The position numbers were made by a program, and so were the translations under genes. The notes beneath the pieces are model-generated. The model ran no database searches, was not told the origin of the DNA, and was given only the letters and a program-made list of their open reading frames with translations. A stretch of DNA of 64,000 nt from assembly GCA_037355855.1 (NCBI GenBank), contig CM074762.1, positions 744,001 through 808,000 on the forward strand, given 5' to 3'. Numbering within the stretch: position 1 is the first letter of the stretch; the number at the start of each line of letters is the position of its first letter. Shown here one piece after another: positions 43,331 through 52,953 of this stretch. Origin of the DNA: Pseudo-nitzschia pungens. Lineage: Eukaryota; Bacillariophyta; Bacillariophyceae; Bacillariales; Bacillariaceae.

Positions 43331-44284
43331 ATGAAGCTCTCCACTGCGTTCATTGCCCTTGCTACTCTTGGCTCTGCAGCTGCCAAGTCCATCACCGCGA
43401 AGACTGCTGCTAAGTTGGTCCGATCGGCTCGTCGCCTCGAAGATGCTGACGCCGAAGAAGAGGCCGAAGAAGAGGAATTCGCCTTCCTCGGTAACTACAA
43501 TGTCAAGATGGTTGGTTGCAAGCAACAATTGGAGACACCTATCATGAACGAACAGGGCGAGTACGAATACTCTGCCGTTCTCCTCCGATTGTGCCCCAGC
43601 ACCAACGGATGCGACTCTGACCTCACCCAGGGATGCAAGAACGGATACGGAGATATTCTTGTTGGACTCTCCACTTTCGTCGAAGCTTACTTCGAAGATA
43701 TGAACAAGCAACAGGAACAGAATGAAAACGACGGCGAAGAAGAAGAAGAAGACGAGTTCGAAGTTGACCGTTACGCCAAGTGCGAGGAGTACAACCCCGA
43801 CGAAAACGCCGATGACGGCAACCAAGGCGCATGGGAGAACTACCAATTTTTCGTAGGACCCAGCTGTACCGAAGACGGTTTGGGTCTCAAGCTTGACCTT
43901 TTCTCTGACGAGACCTGCTCTACACCTAGCGAGATCGCCTTCGATGCTATCTCCAATGGATGGACCCTTCCTTACTCTGACGGAGGTTTGGTCTCCACCA
44001 ACTGCGCCTCTTGCTCCGCATACAACGATGACGGTGAAGTCGAGATCAAGGAAATGTGCATGAAGACCTACGAAGACGCTGCCCTCAAGTGCGAAACCGG
44101 CATGGAATACTACTCTTACTACGGAAAGAACGAGCAAGGATGTGAATCTATTGCTGAGATGTTCCCTGCGAAGAAAGGAAAAGGTGGAAAAGTCTTCGGA
44201 TGGATCGTCTTTGTCGCTGTTATTCTCGGCCTTGCCTTCTACGTCGTGTGGTGGCGCAAGAAGAAGGCCACCACCATCGAGTAA
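43331..44284 (+). CDS. Type I membrane protein, Cys-rich ectodomain (paralogue 2)
   Basis: An intronless 317-residue protein. The signal peptide is MKLSTAFIALATLGSAAAKS. It shares with paralogue 1 the ordered motifs VLLRLCPS, GCKNGYGDI, VGPSCTEDGLGLKLDLF, ISNGWTLPYSDGGLVSTNC and CASC, plus about ten aligned cysteines. A single transmembrane helix (VFGWIVFVAVILGLAFYVVW) is followed by a short basic tail (RKKKATTIE) instead of the acidic tail of paralogue 1. A Glu/Asp-rich insertion lies near residues 130-140. Codon choice is strongly C- or G-ending (ACC, CTC, AAG, GGA), unlike paralogue 1, which suggests high expression. Function unknown. Confidence 0.85.
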   Translation: MKLSTAFIALATLGSAAAKSITAKTAAKLVRSARRLEDADAEEEAEEEEFAFLGNYNVKMVGCKQQLETPIMNEQGEYEYSAVLLRLCPSTNGCDSDLTQGCKNGYGDILVGLSTFVEAYFEDMNKQQEQNENDGEEEEEDEFEVDRYAKCEEYNPDENADDGNQGAWENYQFFVGPSCTEDGLGLKLDLFSDETCSTPSEIAFDAISNGWTLPYSDGGLVSTNCASCSAYNDDGEVEIKEMCMKTYEDAALKCETGMEYYSYYGKNEQGCESIAEMFPAKKGKGGKVFGWIVFVAVILGLAFYVVWWRKKKATTIE

Positions 44285-45269
44285 ACGCGTTCCAACGTGT
44301 TCACTCCACCGGGTTTCTCAACTTACTTTTGTAAGCCGTGAGGTTCTCTCTTATCCTCTACTCTCAGCCACGTGTGGTTGAAACTCGTGTTGGAGAACGG
44401 ATTTTCTCGCGGCAGGTCTGTGTATTACTTCCAGTAGTCGCTCTGCCATTACGCCCCTGGACAATCACGTCCCGAAAGTCTGTTATAAGACAACAGATCC
44501 GCCGGTGATGGTTTGCATGCATTTTTTGACGTCCAATCTTCTTCTGTCGTGGTGATCTTTGAAAGACCTCTTCATCCGTGTATTGTGAGGTCCAGAAATA
44601 TCAATAAAAGTATAAAAAATATCTTTCACAAATGTACTTGTTGTAGTGGTGGTGGTATTGTTTCTGAATAATGAATTCATGTAGTGCATTCCGCCGACTA
44701 CTTCAATTTAGTTTGTAGTTCCTCTTCACATTTAGCCGAACGATAATAATTTTCATAAAAGAAAAGTCGTTCAGCGATGGCGCCGAGCGTAAAAGATTTA
44801 GTCGTTCAGCAATGGCAAGCCAACTATCGTAGAACCACGTGAACACATATACTTGTAGCTTTGTCTTCCAGATAAACATTATTTTTGTTTCCTTACCAGT
44901 AGCCGAACATTACTCTCTGACCCTGAGGGAACAATCATTTGATTTTCATTAGGCTTTCAAAACTGTTGTCTTTTTCCCGTCTGTTTTCCTGACAGCAAGG
45001 GAGGCTCCGCTCATTCTATCCCCCACAATGCTGACTGCTGTTCTCTTCCCACCGGGATTGAGATTGTTGTAGCTGATACCTTTGCATCATCGAACGAACA
45101 CAGCACATTCAGCACACCTATCCAAAATCTGCATTTCTCTATCCAGTAAGCTCGCTAGTTCTTTTGCACGAAACGCACTAACGACTTTCCAAGAAAAAGT
45201 GATTATTCTATCTTGGCCGAGCACAAACCAAACAACCGATCGATAGCTATTTTTACAGCAAATCAATTA
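44285..45269. other. Convergent intergenic region
   Basis: About 1 kb between convergent stops. A near-repeat, AGTCGTTCAGCGATGGC at ~44765 and AGTCGTTCAGCAATGGC at ~44801, is the only structure noticed. No gene is supported. Confidence 0.5.
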
Positions 45270-46957
45270 TCATGGCCTTCTGCCCGAGAACGATGATAGA
45301 ATCAACGACACAGTCAGAACAGCGATTCCGCCAACAGAGGCACCAATGATTGCTGAAGGGACGTCTATATCAGAAGCTGACTTCGGCATTTGTTCCGCAA
45401 GGTTTGGGGGTAGGGCTTTGCGCAATTTCTCACGGGAGGACACGACCAACTCTATGGCGTGGGACCGAACACGATGCTCCCATTCCCTCACGGTGGATAC
45501 GACCGATTCTCCTGCAGATCCTACTGTCTTTGTCCCCTGGGAAGTATCGTGTGATTCTTGACCAACCTTTTCGATTGTATCTCCTCCGCTAGTCGAAATT
45601 TCCGTCGGTTTTGTGTCGAGTGACTCGTTTTTCACTGCTGACGCAGATGAGTCATTCGATGTTTGCTGGTTGGCATCGTGTAACTCATCGTGACTGCTTT
45701 CATCTTCTTTGGTGCTGGTGATGTACTGATTGGTTGACTCCCCGACCTCTACAACAGAGACTGGCGTCTCGGTCGCCTCCTCAGCGACAAAAGTTTCCGC
45801 TGCTGGTTCGCTTTGGACGTCAGTGACTCTGCTTTCCCCGATCAGTCGAGCGATCGTGTCCATTCGATCTCGCTCCCTCCGTCTCTGAAAATACTGGGAG
45901 CCCAAAAATACACACGAGTTCAAAACGATCAACGACCAGGTTCCGTACGTCCCCAGGACCCGCCACTGATCCTGCCAGATCTGTTCCTCGTGGTAACGCC
46001 GCCTCATTTTGTTGATGTAATCCAGTTGCGCCTTGGTCAGGGCTTCTTCCGATCGTGCCAGAACGTGCCGGGCCTGTTCGAGTTCGGCGCGGCTGGTGAT
46101 TTCCAGCGAGACGAAATCCGCGAACCGTTGTGCGTCTTCCGGGGTCCAGGATTCTCTTCGCTGGAGCAACTGCAGGTGCTGGCCGCTGGCAATCTCCCAC
46201 TTCCGGAGGGCGTCGTCGAGGTTTCGTCGGTTCGTGATCACCTCCGCCGACGCTAGATCGTAGGCGGCTCCCGCCTCGTCGACGGATTGTTTCAATTCGA
46301 AGATTTCGGACATGCCGGATCGATCCGACCACAAACGATGGGCCTTGTCGTAGTACGCCGAAAACAAACCTCCGACATCGAGGGCGACGGATTCGTTCGA
46401 AGCGGCTAGCGAGTCTTTGGACGTTTCCATCGACTGCGATGCGGTTGGTGGTGAGTCTCCCACGGTGCCAACGCTCTTCGATCCACTCGAAGAGGTCGCC
46501 CCTGCTGCCGACCTTCCGACCGAAGACGAAAGAGGTCGATATTTTTGGGTCGTCGACGGCATTGTATTCGCTGTGAGGGATCGCCGATGTGTTCGACGCT
46601 CCAATGGTCGCAGTGGACGACGAATGGAGCACGTGCCGACGAAGTGGTCGAGGAACCAGACAAAGGCGGCGGAGCCACGGTTGGTTGTGGTTTGATCGTT
46701 GCCGAATGGCTTCCATCTTCGCGAGACCCGTTGGTCGACACACCGGCGTTGATCCTTGCGTCTTTTCTCCCGTTGGCACCACTGCCATCGCCGGATTTTG
46801 TCGAGAGATTCCGAGCCGTGGAAACCACGGACCTTCTAGCCGATCGCAAAGGAGTCAATGCTTCTGGTCCCTCCACCCCGCTGATCACAGCAACACACTG
46901 TTGCCGTCTCGCGCATCCGAGGATGAGTTTCGAACGGGACAAAATCGTTGGCAGCAT
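45270..46957 (-). CDS. SHE9/MDM33-type mitochondrial inner-membrane protein
   Basis: She9/Mdm33 proteins are coiled-coil proteins of the mitochondrial inner membrane that affect inner-membrane shape. Two exons are proposed, 46957-46633 and 46570-45270. The 62-nt intron (GTGCTC...CACAG) joins SSA to PNTMPSTTQ in frame, giving 541 residues. Exon 1 supplies an ATG and an Arg-rich presequence (MLPTILSRSKLILGCARRQ) that exon 2 lacks; the exon 2 frame upstream reaches only a non-ATG codon. The family core has coiled coils (SEIFELKQSVDEAGAAYDLA and on) and the signature YHEEQIWQDQWRVLGTYGTW. A first transmembrane helix follows (LIVLNSCVFLG), then a disordered Ser/Glu/Thr region and a C-terminal helix (IIGASVGGIAVLTVSLIL). 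The donor is not strong, so the exact junction is less sure than the family. Confidence 0.85.
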
Positions 46958-48629
46958 TGCGTCCGGTAGGTACCGTCTCCGCTAGTAATTCGTTTTTGTC
47001 AACCGCCTCTTCGTGATTTCAATTGGAACGAAGTGGGAATAAATAGACAGAAATCCTTGCTCCATCGTCTCTTCTCAACGCCACTAGTTCCAGGTGTTGT
47101 CCAACGAGCGAGAAAATATGAGGGCGGTGATGGCCGATGGCGAATGACACATCGGCCGATTTCCAGTCGAAAGTTCGTAGTTCGTACCAGAATTGGTAGT
47201 ACAAGTAAGTTACTTCTACTTGAGAGTGCGCGGAGGCTCTTGCCCAGTTTGTGAGATTGCAGATTGCATTCCATCCATGCAACGGATGAAAACGAAAATA
47301 GATTCGAAACGGAATAAGGAATGCGCGAAACTCTGATATTTTTTCGTGAACCTTTGCGTCCATAACCTTACGGTAAGATTACCGGTACCGGTACGTAAAG
47401 TTGTGTTGTAAAAATAGGACCACACACAAAGTAATCTGCATAAGATCTTACCGTTCGAACTTATGAATTTGCCTACCAGTACGTAACTTACTGGTCCAAG
47501 TATTTTATGACTAGTCATGATTGAGCCTTTTGTTGAGACTCTCATGTTGATGTTGTGACTCTTGAGACTCCTTTGATCCGAGTTCTTAGACTTTTGATGA
47601 GAAGTCCGAAAATTCTGTTCGATGATGGTTATTGATTTGTTTGTTTCTCGGAATCATTCTTAATATTGCCTGATAACATCTTTTTCACTGTTACCGCCAA
47701 ATAATTAGTCCTCGATGACCCATTGCTTCCATTTTATCGCAACCGTTATGGATAATAAAACTAACCAAAACCATCCCGACTCTTGATTGTGGAAAAAAAG
47801 TCATCGAACCTCCCCATACAATAATTAGTACTAAATTTTATTGTCATCGTGTGAACATGTAATTATTGAGGTGTTTGATTTCTCATTGGGAATCGAATGT
47901 ATTAAGTATTACGAAGAAGTATTGTTTATTATCTCCTGCGTCGACGTTTGGATGAGCGCGTGTCTTTTTCTGTGGTCTTTATCAACAAAGCCAGTGCCCA
48001 CCTCCGCAATCCGCACTAGTGCCGTACTCTCAATTATTACGCTAAAAAAACAGTAAGTCTTACGGTACCGTACCGTACTGTTTGATTCGGCCGACACTTG
48101 AGTTCTGATGCTGTAGAAGGTACAGGGATTCCGAGTACAAGGAGTAACAACAGCTCGTTCACACTCATCACTCTGTAACGGTACCGGTACGAGTACAAGT
48201 AAGGCCTCACTTGTACGGTAGTTCGTTGAAGTAGCGGGTCTTTCTCCCTGACCGCTACCAAACCTACTTCTAAAATTGCAATAACCTTACCATCGTTGGC
48301 CCCCGACGCAGACCAACCTCTTTTGCATCCCTCTCCCCCCCCGGACAAGCAACATCTGTCGTGCCCGAGCCACAAACACCTTTTTTTTTTGGGTAATTGT
48401 GGTGTTGGCGTGCGAGTACAAGGTAACCTAACCTTAGTTGAATAGGAATTCCCGAGTTCTTCTCGTTTAGAACTCTTCCCGAGGGATCGTCAACTGCTTC
48501 AAAATTCAAAACAGTCCTCTACCGACGAAAAAGTGCCAGAATTCGTCTGGCGACGATCGACGATCGCATTCGAAACGAGCCTCGGATTTCCAATCAAAAA
48601 CTTCCGAAGAATAGGGAACAACAGACGCG
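46958..48629. other. Divergent intergenic region
   Basis: 1.67 kb between SHE9 and the MORN gene. There are TACCGGTACCGGTA-type clusters near 47,365-47,395 and 48,055-48,210, and a T-run near 48,381. No gene is supported. Confidence 0.5.
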
Positions 48630-51287
48630 ATGAGCAACAGCGGCATTCCCGCTGGGAGCGCCCACGACGATTCGATGCTTCTGGCTTCCTCTCGGACCCA
48701 GCTAAACGACAGCGGCGTTGCCCCAACACCCTTGCCCAAGTGCTTTTGCAACTGGAAGCATTGCAGAACCTACCAAAAAGCCTTTCGCGAATTCAAGCAC
48801 CCCTTCTACAACGGTGTGGTGAAACTCAAATTCTACGAAAACGATTCCCGTTCCATGGCATTGAAGGCGTCCATCGATCGGACGCTCGGTGTGGACTCGA
48901 CGAAACGCAGCGATTGGAAGGGAACCGATTCGGCGGATGCGGCGGAAAACGCAAACGGAGACCGGTATTGTCGGTACTACGTAGCGCGTCACCACTACAC
49001 GGAAGTCCACATGAAACATTATCTGACCAATCGTCGGACGTGGGATTGGAGCGAACCATTGGACACGGAAGAAGCTCAGCGATTCTTGTACAGTCTGAGC
49101 GAGGAAGATACCTTCGACGAAGGATCCAAAGGCGATGTTCTTTACGTCCAATGTCCAAACGTTCCGAAGGATCAAGTCCGAGAAACCCTGAAGAGACTCA
49201 AGGATGAGGTTACCAGACAGCGTGAAAATGCTGCTGCCGCAGCGTCGTCTCAAAGACGTCGAAACAGCATTGGCGACGCGAGCACCTCGGATTCTCCCGA
49301 AATCCAATCCCCTCAACAACCCCAGAGAAAGAGAGCAACGCAAAACCAGGAGCGGGAGGAAGACGATTACAATCCCGATGACTCTTATATCAACACTTCA
49401 TACGGGAAGAAATCAGCCAACGGTAGCAATCGATCCAAAGGAAACAGGAAGAATGGCACCAATAGCAATTCGACAAAAGCGACATCCAAATCGACAATCA
49501 CGAAAGACGAAATAGTCATAGACAGCGAGGACTACGATGACAGCGATGAAGAATATTACGAAATGGTAGAAGAGCCGAAGAAGACCGACCGGAAGGACAA
49601 AGGAAATCGCAACGCCAAATCCTCGAAAGGCAGACGAAAGGTGGTGGAGGAAGATGACCGATCGTCGGCGTCATCCCCCGACGACGGAGTGCGAGAGGAG
49701 AACATAATTCTCAAGGAGCAACTCGACGATTGTCAGAAACAGATCAGTATGTTGCAAAACATGTTGGAAAAACTCAGGGTGCACGTTGACCTGGACGACA
49801 CGGAAGGTGACAACAAGAATGGAGGTGGTAGAAAAAACAAGAGCAAAAAATCCTCCAACAGAGCGAAAAACAACGCCGGTTCGAGAAGGAGGAACAACAA
49901 ACAATCCTACAGCAGTGAAGAAGAAGAAGACGACGACGACGACGTATACCTGTCCGACGTCGAAAGAGATTCGCAAGCCGTGTCCGAGTCTTCGTCGGAG
50001 GATGTCGACGAAGATTCTTCGGAAGAGGAGGCCGCTTCTCGAAACTACAATTATTCGGGTGGTGGTGGAGCACTGCAAGGAAATTCGCGCCGACAAAACA
50101 ACAACGAGCGCCCCAGAGGCAACCGGCAATCCCTTCGACGAGGATCCATCCATTCCCGCCGATCGATCCACGGCGGTAGCATCGTGTCTCGATCGTCCCG
50201 GCATCACTCCAGGCGGGGAAGCATGCGGGGTGGTGGCGACGATGGTGCTTCCGTCATGTCCCGCCAATCTCTTCAATCGATCAGTGTCAGCATAAAGTCG
50301 CTTCCACGCGAAATCGAACTCATGGACGACGACGACGACGAAGATTACGCCCGAGGAAACAAAGACGACAGCAGCTTTTTTGATGACACCCGATCGTTGG
50401 GAAGTCGATCTGCCGCGTCGAGGGTTTCTCGCAGATCTATGGTATCTGGTTCTCGCATACGAAATCGCAAATCCGCGGTTCGCGGAGGCAACGCCAACGC
50501 CAACGCCAATGCCAACAGAGGAAGACGGGGCGGTAGATCAAACGGCGGAGCCGTCCCCCAAGAAATTGATCTCAGCGGAGACGAGCTCGAAAATCTCGAC
50601 GTGACCCACGAAAATGCCTCCACGGATACCCTCTTCGTGACGGAAAAACAAATCGTGGATCCTTACGGAGAAAAGGGCATCTACACGGGTGCACTCAGCA
50701 AGTCTACCTGCATGCCCAACGGCAAGGGGCGTCTGGAGTACGAAAAAGAGAGTCGTTGGTACGAAGGAGACTGGATCCACGGTCGATGGACGGGCTACGG
50801 CAGACTGTCGAACGGAGACGGTGACTTCTACGAGGGCGGACTCAAGAATGATCACAAGCACGGTACCGGTGTCATGAGATTTGCGGACGGGCGAGTCTTC
50901 GAAGGGGAGTATATCCGTGGCCAAATGATTCAAGGAAAGATGACCTATCAGGACGGATCTGTCTACGGTGGCTCCTGGGTAGATGGCATGCGACACGGAC
51001 GAGGAAAGTGTATTTTTGTGGACGGATCGGAATACGAAGGCGAGTTTCGCGAGGGAAATTTCCACGGACACGGTAAAATGACATGGAACGACGGTGGGTG
51101 GTACGTCGGGAATTGGAGCAACGGTGAAATGGATGGGCAGGGCAAGGAGGTTCGGCCCGATGGATCTCTTCGACACGATGGTGAATGGGCCGGAGGACAA
51201 CCCATACGGTCGGCATCGGATACTCGTCGCAGGCGACAGCAACAGCTAGCAGCAGCGGCCGATGCCGAAGACGTTCCGAACGAGTAA
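48630..51287 (+). CDS. MORN-repeat protein with N-terminal Cys/His domain
   Basis: An intronless protein of 885 residues. The N-terminal ~150 residues form a compact domain with KCFCNWKHCRTYQKAFREFKH, YNGVVKLKFYEN, YCRYYVARHHYTEVHMKHYL and RTWDWSEPL. I have no family name for it; its Cys/His content hints at metal binding. A long charged, disordered region follows (Asp/Glu, Ser and Arg/Lys blocks), with a short coiled coil around residues 360-385. Residues ~670-860 carry about seven to eight MORN repeats (for example GTGVMRFADGRVFEGEY, GRGKCIFVDGSEYEGEF, GHGKMTWNDGGWYVGNW). MORN repeats form beta-sheets that link proteins to membranes or cytoskeleton. No kinase or SET domain is attached, so it is likely a scaffold. 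Confidence 0.85.
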   Translation: MSNSGIPAGSAHDDSMLLASSRTQLNDSGVAPTPLPKCFCNWKHCRTYQKAFREFKHPFYNGVVKLKFYENDSRSMALKASIDRTLGVDSTKRSDWKGTDSADAAENANGDRYCRYYVARHHYTEVHMKHYLTNRRTWDWSEPLDTEEAQRFLYSLSEEDTFDEGSKGDVLYVQCPNVPKDQVRETLKRLKDEVTRQRENAAAAASSQRRRNSIGDASTSDSPEIQSPQQPQRKRATQNQEREEDDYNPDDSYINTSYGKKSANGSNRSKGNRKNGTNSNSTKATSKSTITKDEIVIDSEDYDDSDEEYYEMVEEPKKTDRKDKGNRNAKSSKGRRKVVEEDDRSSASSPDDGVREENIILKEQLDDCQKQISMLQNMLEKLRVHVDLDDTEGDNKNGGGRKNKSKKSSNRAKNNAGSRRRNNKQSYSSEEEEDDDDDVYLSDVERDSQAVSESSSEDVDEDSSEEEAASRNYNYSGGGGALQGNSRRQNNNERPRGNRQSLRRGSIHSRRSIHGGSIVSRSSRHHSRRGSMRGGGDDGASVMSRQSLQSISVSIKSLPREIELMDDDDDEDYARGNKDDSSFFDDTRSLGSRSAASRVSRRSMVSGSRIRNRKSAVRGGNANANANANRGRRGGRSNGGAVPQEIDLSGDELENLDVTHENASTDTLFVTEKQIVDPYGEKGIYTGALSKSTCMPNGKGRLEYEKESRWYEGDWIHGRWTGYGRLSNGDGDFYEGGLKNDHKHGTGVMRFADGRVFEGEYIRGQMIQGKMTYQDGSVYGGSWVDGMRHGRGKCIFVDGSEYEGEFREGNFHGHGKMTWNDGGWYVGNWSNGEMDGQGKEVRPDGSLRHDGEWAGGQPIRSASDTRRRRQQQLAAAADAEDVPNE

Positions 51288-52463
51288 CGAACCATTAATA
51301 ATAGTCAATGCATTTATTTTAAAGAACATTATTTTTTCGTGTCAAAAGTCAACTGACTACTCCACCCGCATTGCTCTTTCCTAACAGAGCGATAGTTGCG
51401 TACCGTGCGTAGTGTTGAAACCATTTGCCAAGCTGCCCCACAACAACCATCTGGAACCTGTTTCGGTCCTGCAACCCGGAACAATTTGAGATCACCATCG
51501 ATCTCATTTGCAACTCCTTTACTTATCCCCGACACTTGGAACGTCATCATCAGTTTCCCATGTACCTATAGATCTTATCACCCTTCTTTCCGTCTGAACG
51601 AGCTGCGTACGTGCAATTCCTCCTCGCGGATGATGGAAAAAGACATACTGCAGTGAGAAACCTGGTTTTAGTCTCAATATGAAATATGATAACGCGAATT
51701 TCCGCCCAAAAAAGTGCAAGAAGGTGGGTGAGTCGTTAGTGCATAGGAAATCAGAGAAAACGACCACTTTTGTTGTTTGAGACGTACTAGTGCCGCCAGT
51801 TGATGCTGCGTATGTCCAATCACCAAGGCATGAGAAGATTGAGGATGCAACACTCCTCACATGCTACTACTGAACAAGTAACTTTCTCCTTTCACCAACA
51901 AGTACGGTACTGGTGGGGATTTTATATGGTCTTCCAATCCTCTCTAGGGATATAAAAGAAGACAAAAACTTATTTTCAGGATTGCTTCTGAATCAATTGA
52001 ATAACGAGGTCACCATGACCTGACCGAGGAGTTCCCCCCCTGAAGTGTCCTCTTCCCCCTCTTACTTCTTCCTACTCCCTGTTCTCATTCTTCATCTTGT
52101 TCTTTGGTCTTGAGACAATTGTCTTCTCTTACAATGATGTACTACTACCAGATATTCTTTCAACACGGGTGTCCAAAGGAATTGGAAGAACAACTTTTAA
52201 TTGCAGCAGGGATGTGGGGGACTTTGGCATACTAGGTCAAACATCGTCAGAAAATATGAACACTTGATCGTACCAATTACGAAGTAAGGTTACGAAATAG
52301 CTTCTCTGTTCGAAGTCTTACCTTCTTGTTTCCATTCATACGGTAAGGCTTATTCTTTCGTAACCTTACCGATAGAACGTAAGAAAAGCGTCTTGCCTGG
52401 GTCCGAAGTGAGGCGCGATTGACCTTGATTGAATGTCGACAACGCAATTCGAACACGTGAATC
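51288..52463. other. Intergenic region before the retrotransposon
   Basis: No gene is supported. Pyrimidine-rich stretches near 52,040-52,110 and CTTACC/GGTAAG motifs near 52,280-52,375 are present. The Copia element starts at 52464. Confidence 0.5.
52459..52463. repeat. Target-site duplication, 5' copy
   Basis: GAATC immediately before the 5' LTR is repeated immediately after the 3' LTR at 58668-58672, the 5-bp duplication expected for a Copia integrase. Confidence 0.9.
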
Positions 52464-52790
52464 TGTTGGGAATATGCCAAGTAGCAATGCGCGATTACAT
52501 GTGAGAGGGTACACATGGTATGATCAGTTGATACGACCACAACTAGCATGTGGTTGAAGAGCGTGGTGGCAGTGGGATACCAATGGCTCACAGAACATAC
52601 GTGTTGTATTGATATTCTGGAATGATATTCTTCAGTGAAATCAACACACGTGGTTGAAGTGAATCCAACCAGGGCGCCATTGGTTCACAGGACTAATACC
52701 ATGAGTACGCATATTTTAATTAGTTGTATCTAACCAACAGAGTTAATTTTACTCTTTAAGGTTTCGTAGTAAAACCTACTGAATTCAACA
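52464..52790 (+). repeat. 5' LTR (327 bp)
   Basis: Begins TGTTGGGAATATG and ends GAATTCAACA, with TGTTG/CAACA as terminal inverted repeat. It holds two related ~45-bp internal segments around GTGGTTGAAG (near 52566 and 52645). No TATA box is obvious. The segment 52712-52728 is complementary to the primer-binding position. Confidence 0.96.
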
Positions 52791-52807
52791 TACAACTAAT
52801 TAAAATA
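52791..52807 (+). promoter_or_regulatory. Putative primer-binding site, self-complementary to LTR
   Basis: TACAACTAATTAAAATA directly abuts the 5' LTR where the primer-binding site should be. It does not look like the complement of a tRNA 3' end. It is the perfect reverse complement of 52712-52728 inside the LTR. See the finding on self-priming. Confidence 0.6.
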
Positions 52808-52953
52808 CGGTAATCGACACAGTGATCTCCTGTCTCTTTCAGAAACCACCATAGTGTTTCCAACGTGCACGTCGAGTCGATACCACTGAAACATCCTCCG
52901 GACACACAGTACTGTAGCAGTTGATAATAAATCCTCCAGTACCACCAAAAACA

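Noticed and set aside
43310..44137. 275-codon minus-strand frame, Val/Phe-rich
   Set aside because: Antisense of paralogue 2, whose strong codon bias keeps the opposite frame open.
46571..46604. Start of SHE9 directly in exon 2
   Set aside because: The upstream end of this frame is a non-ATG codon and the product would lack a presequence; the spliced model has both ATG and presequence.
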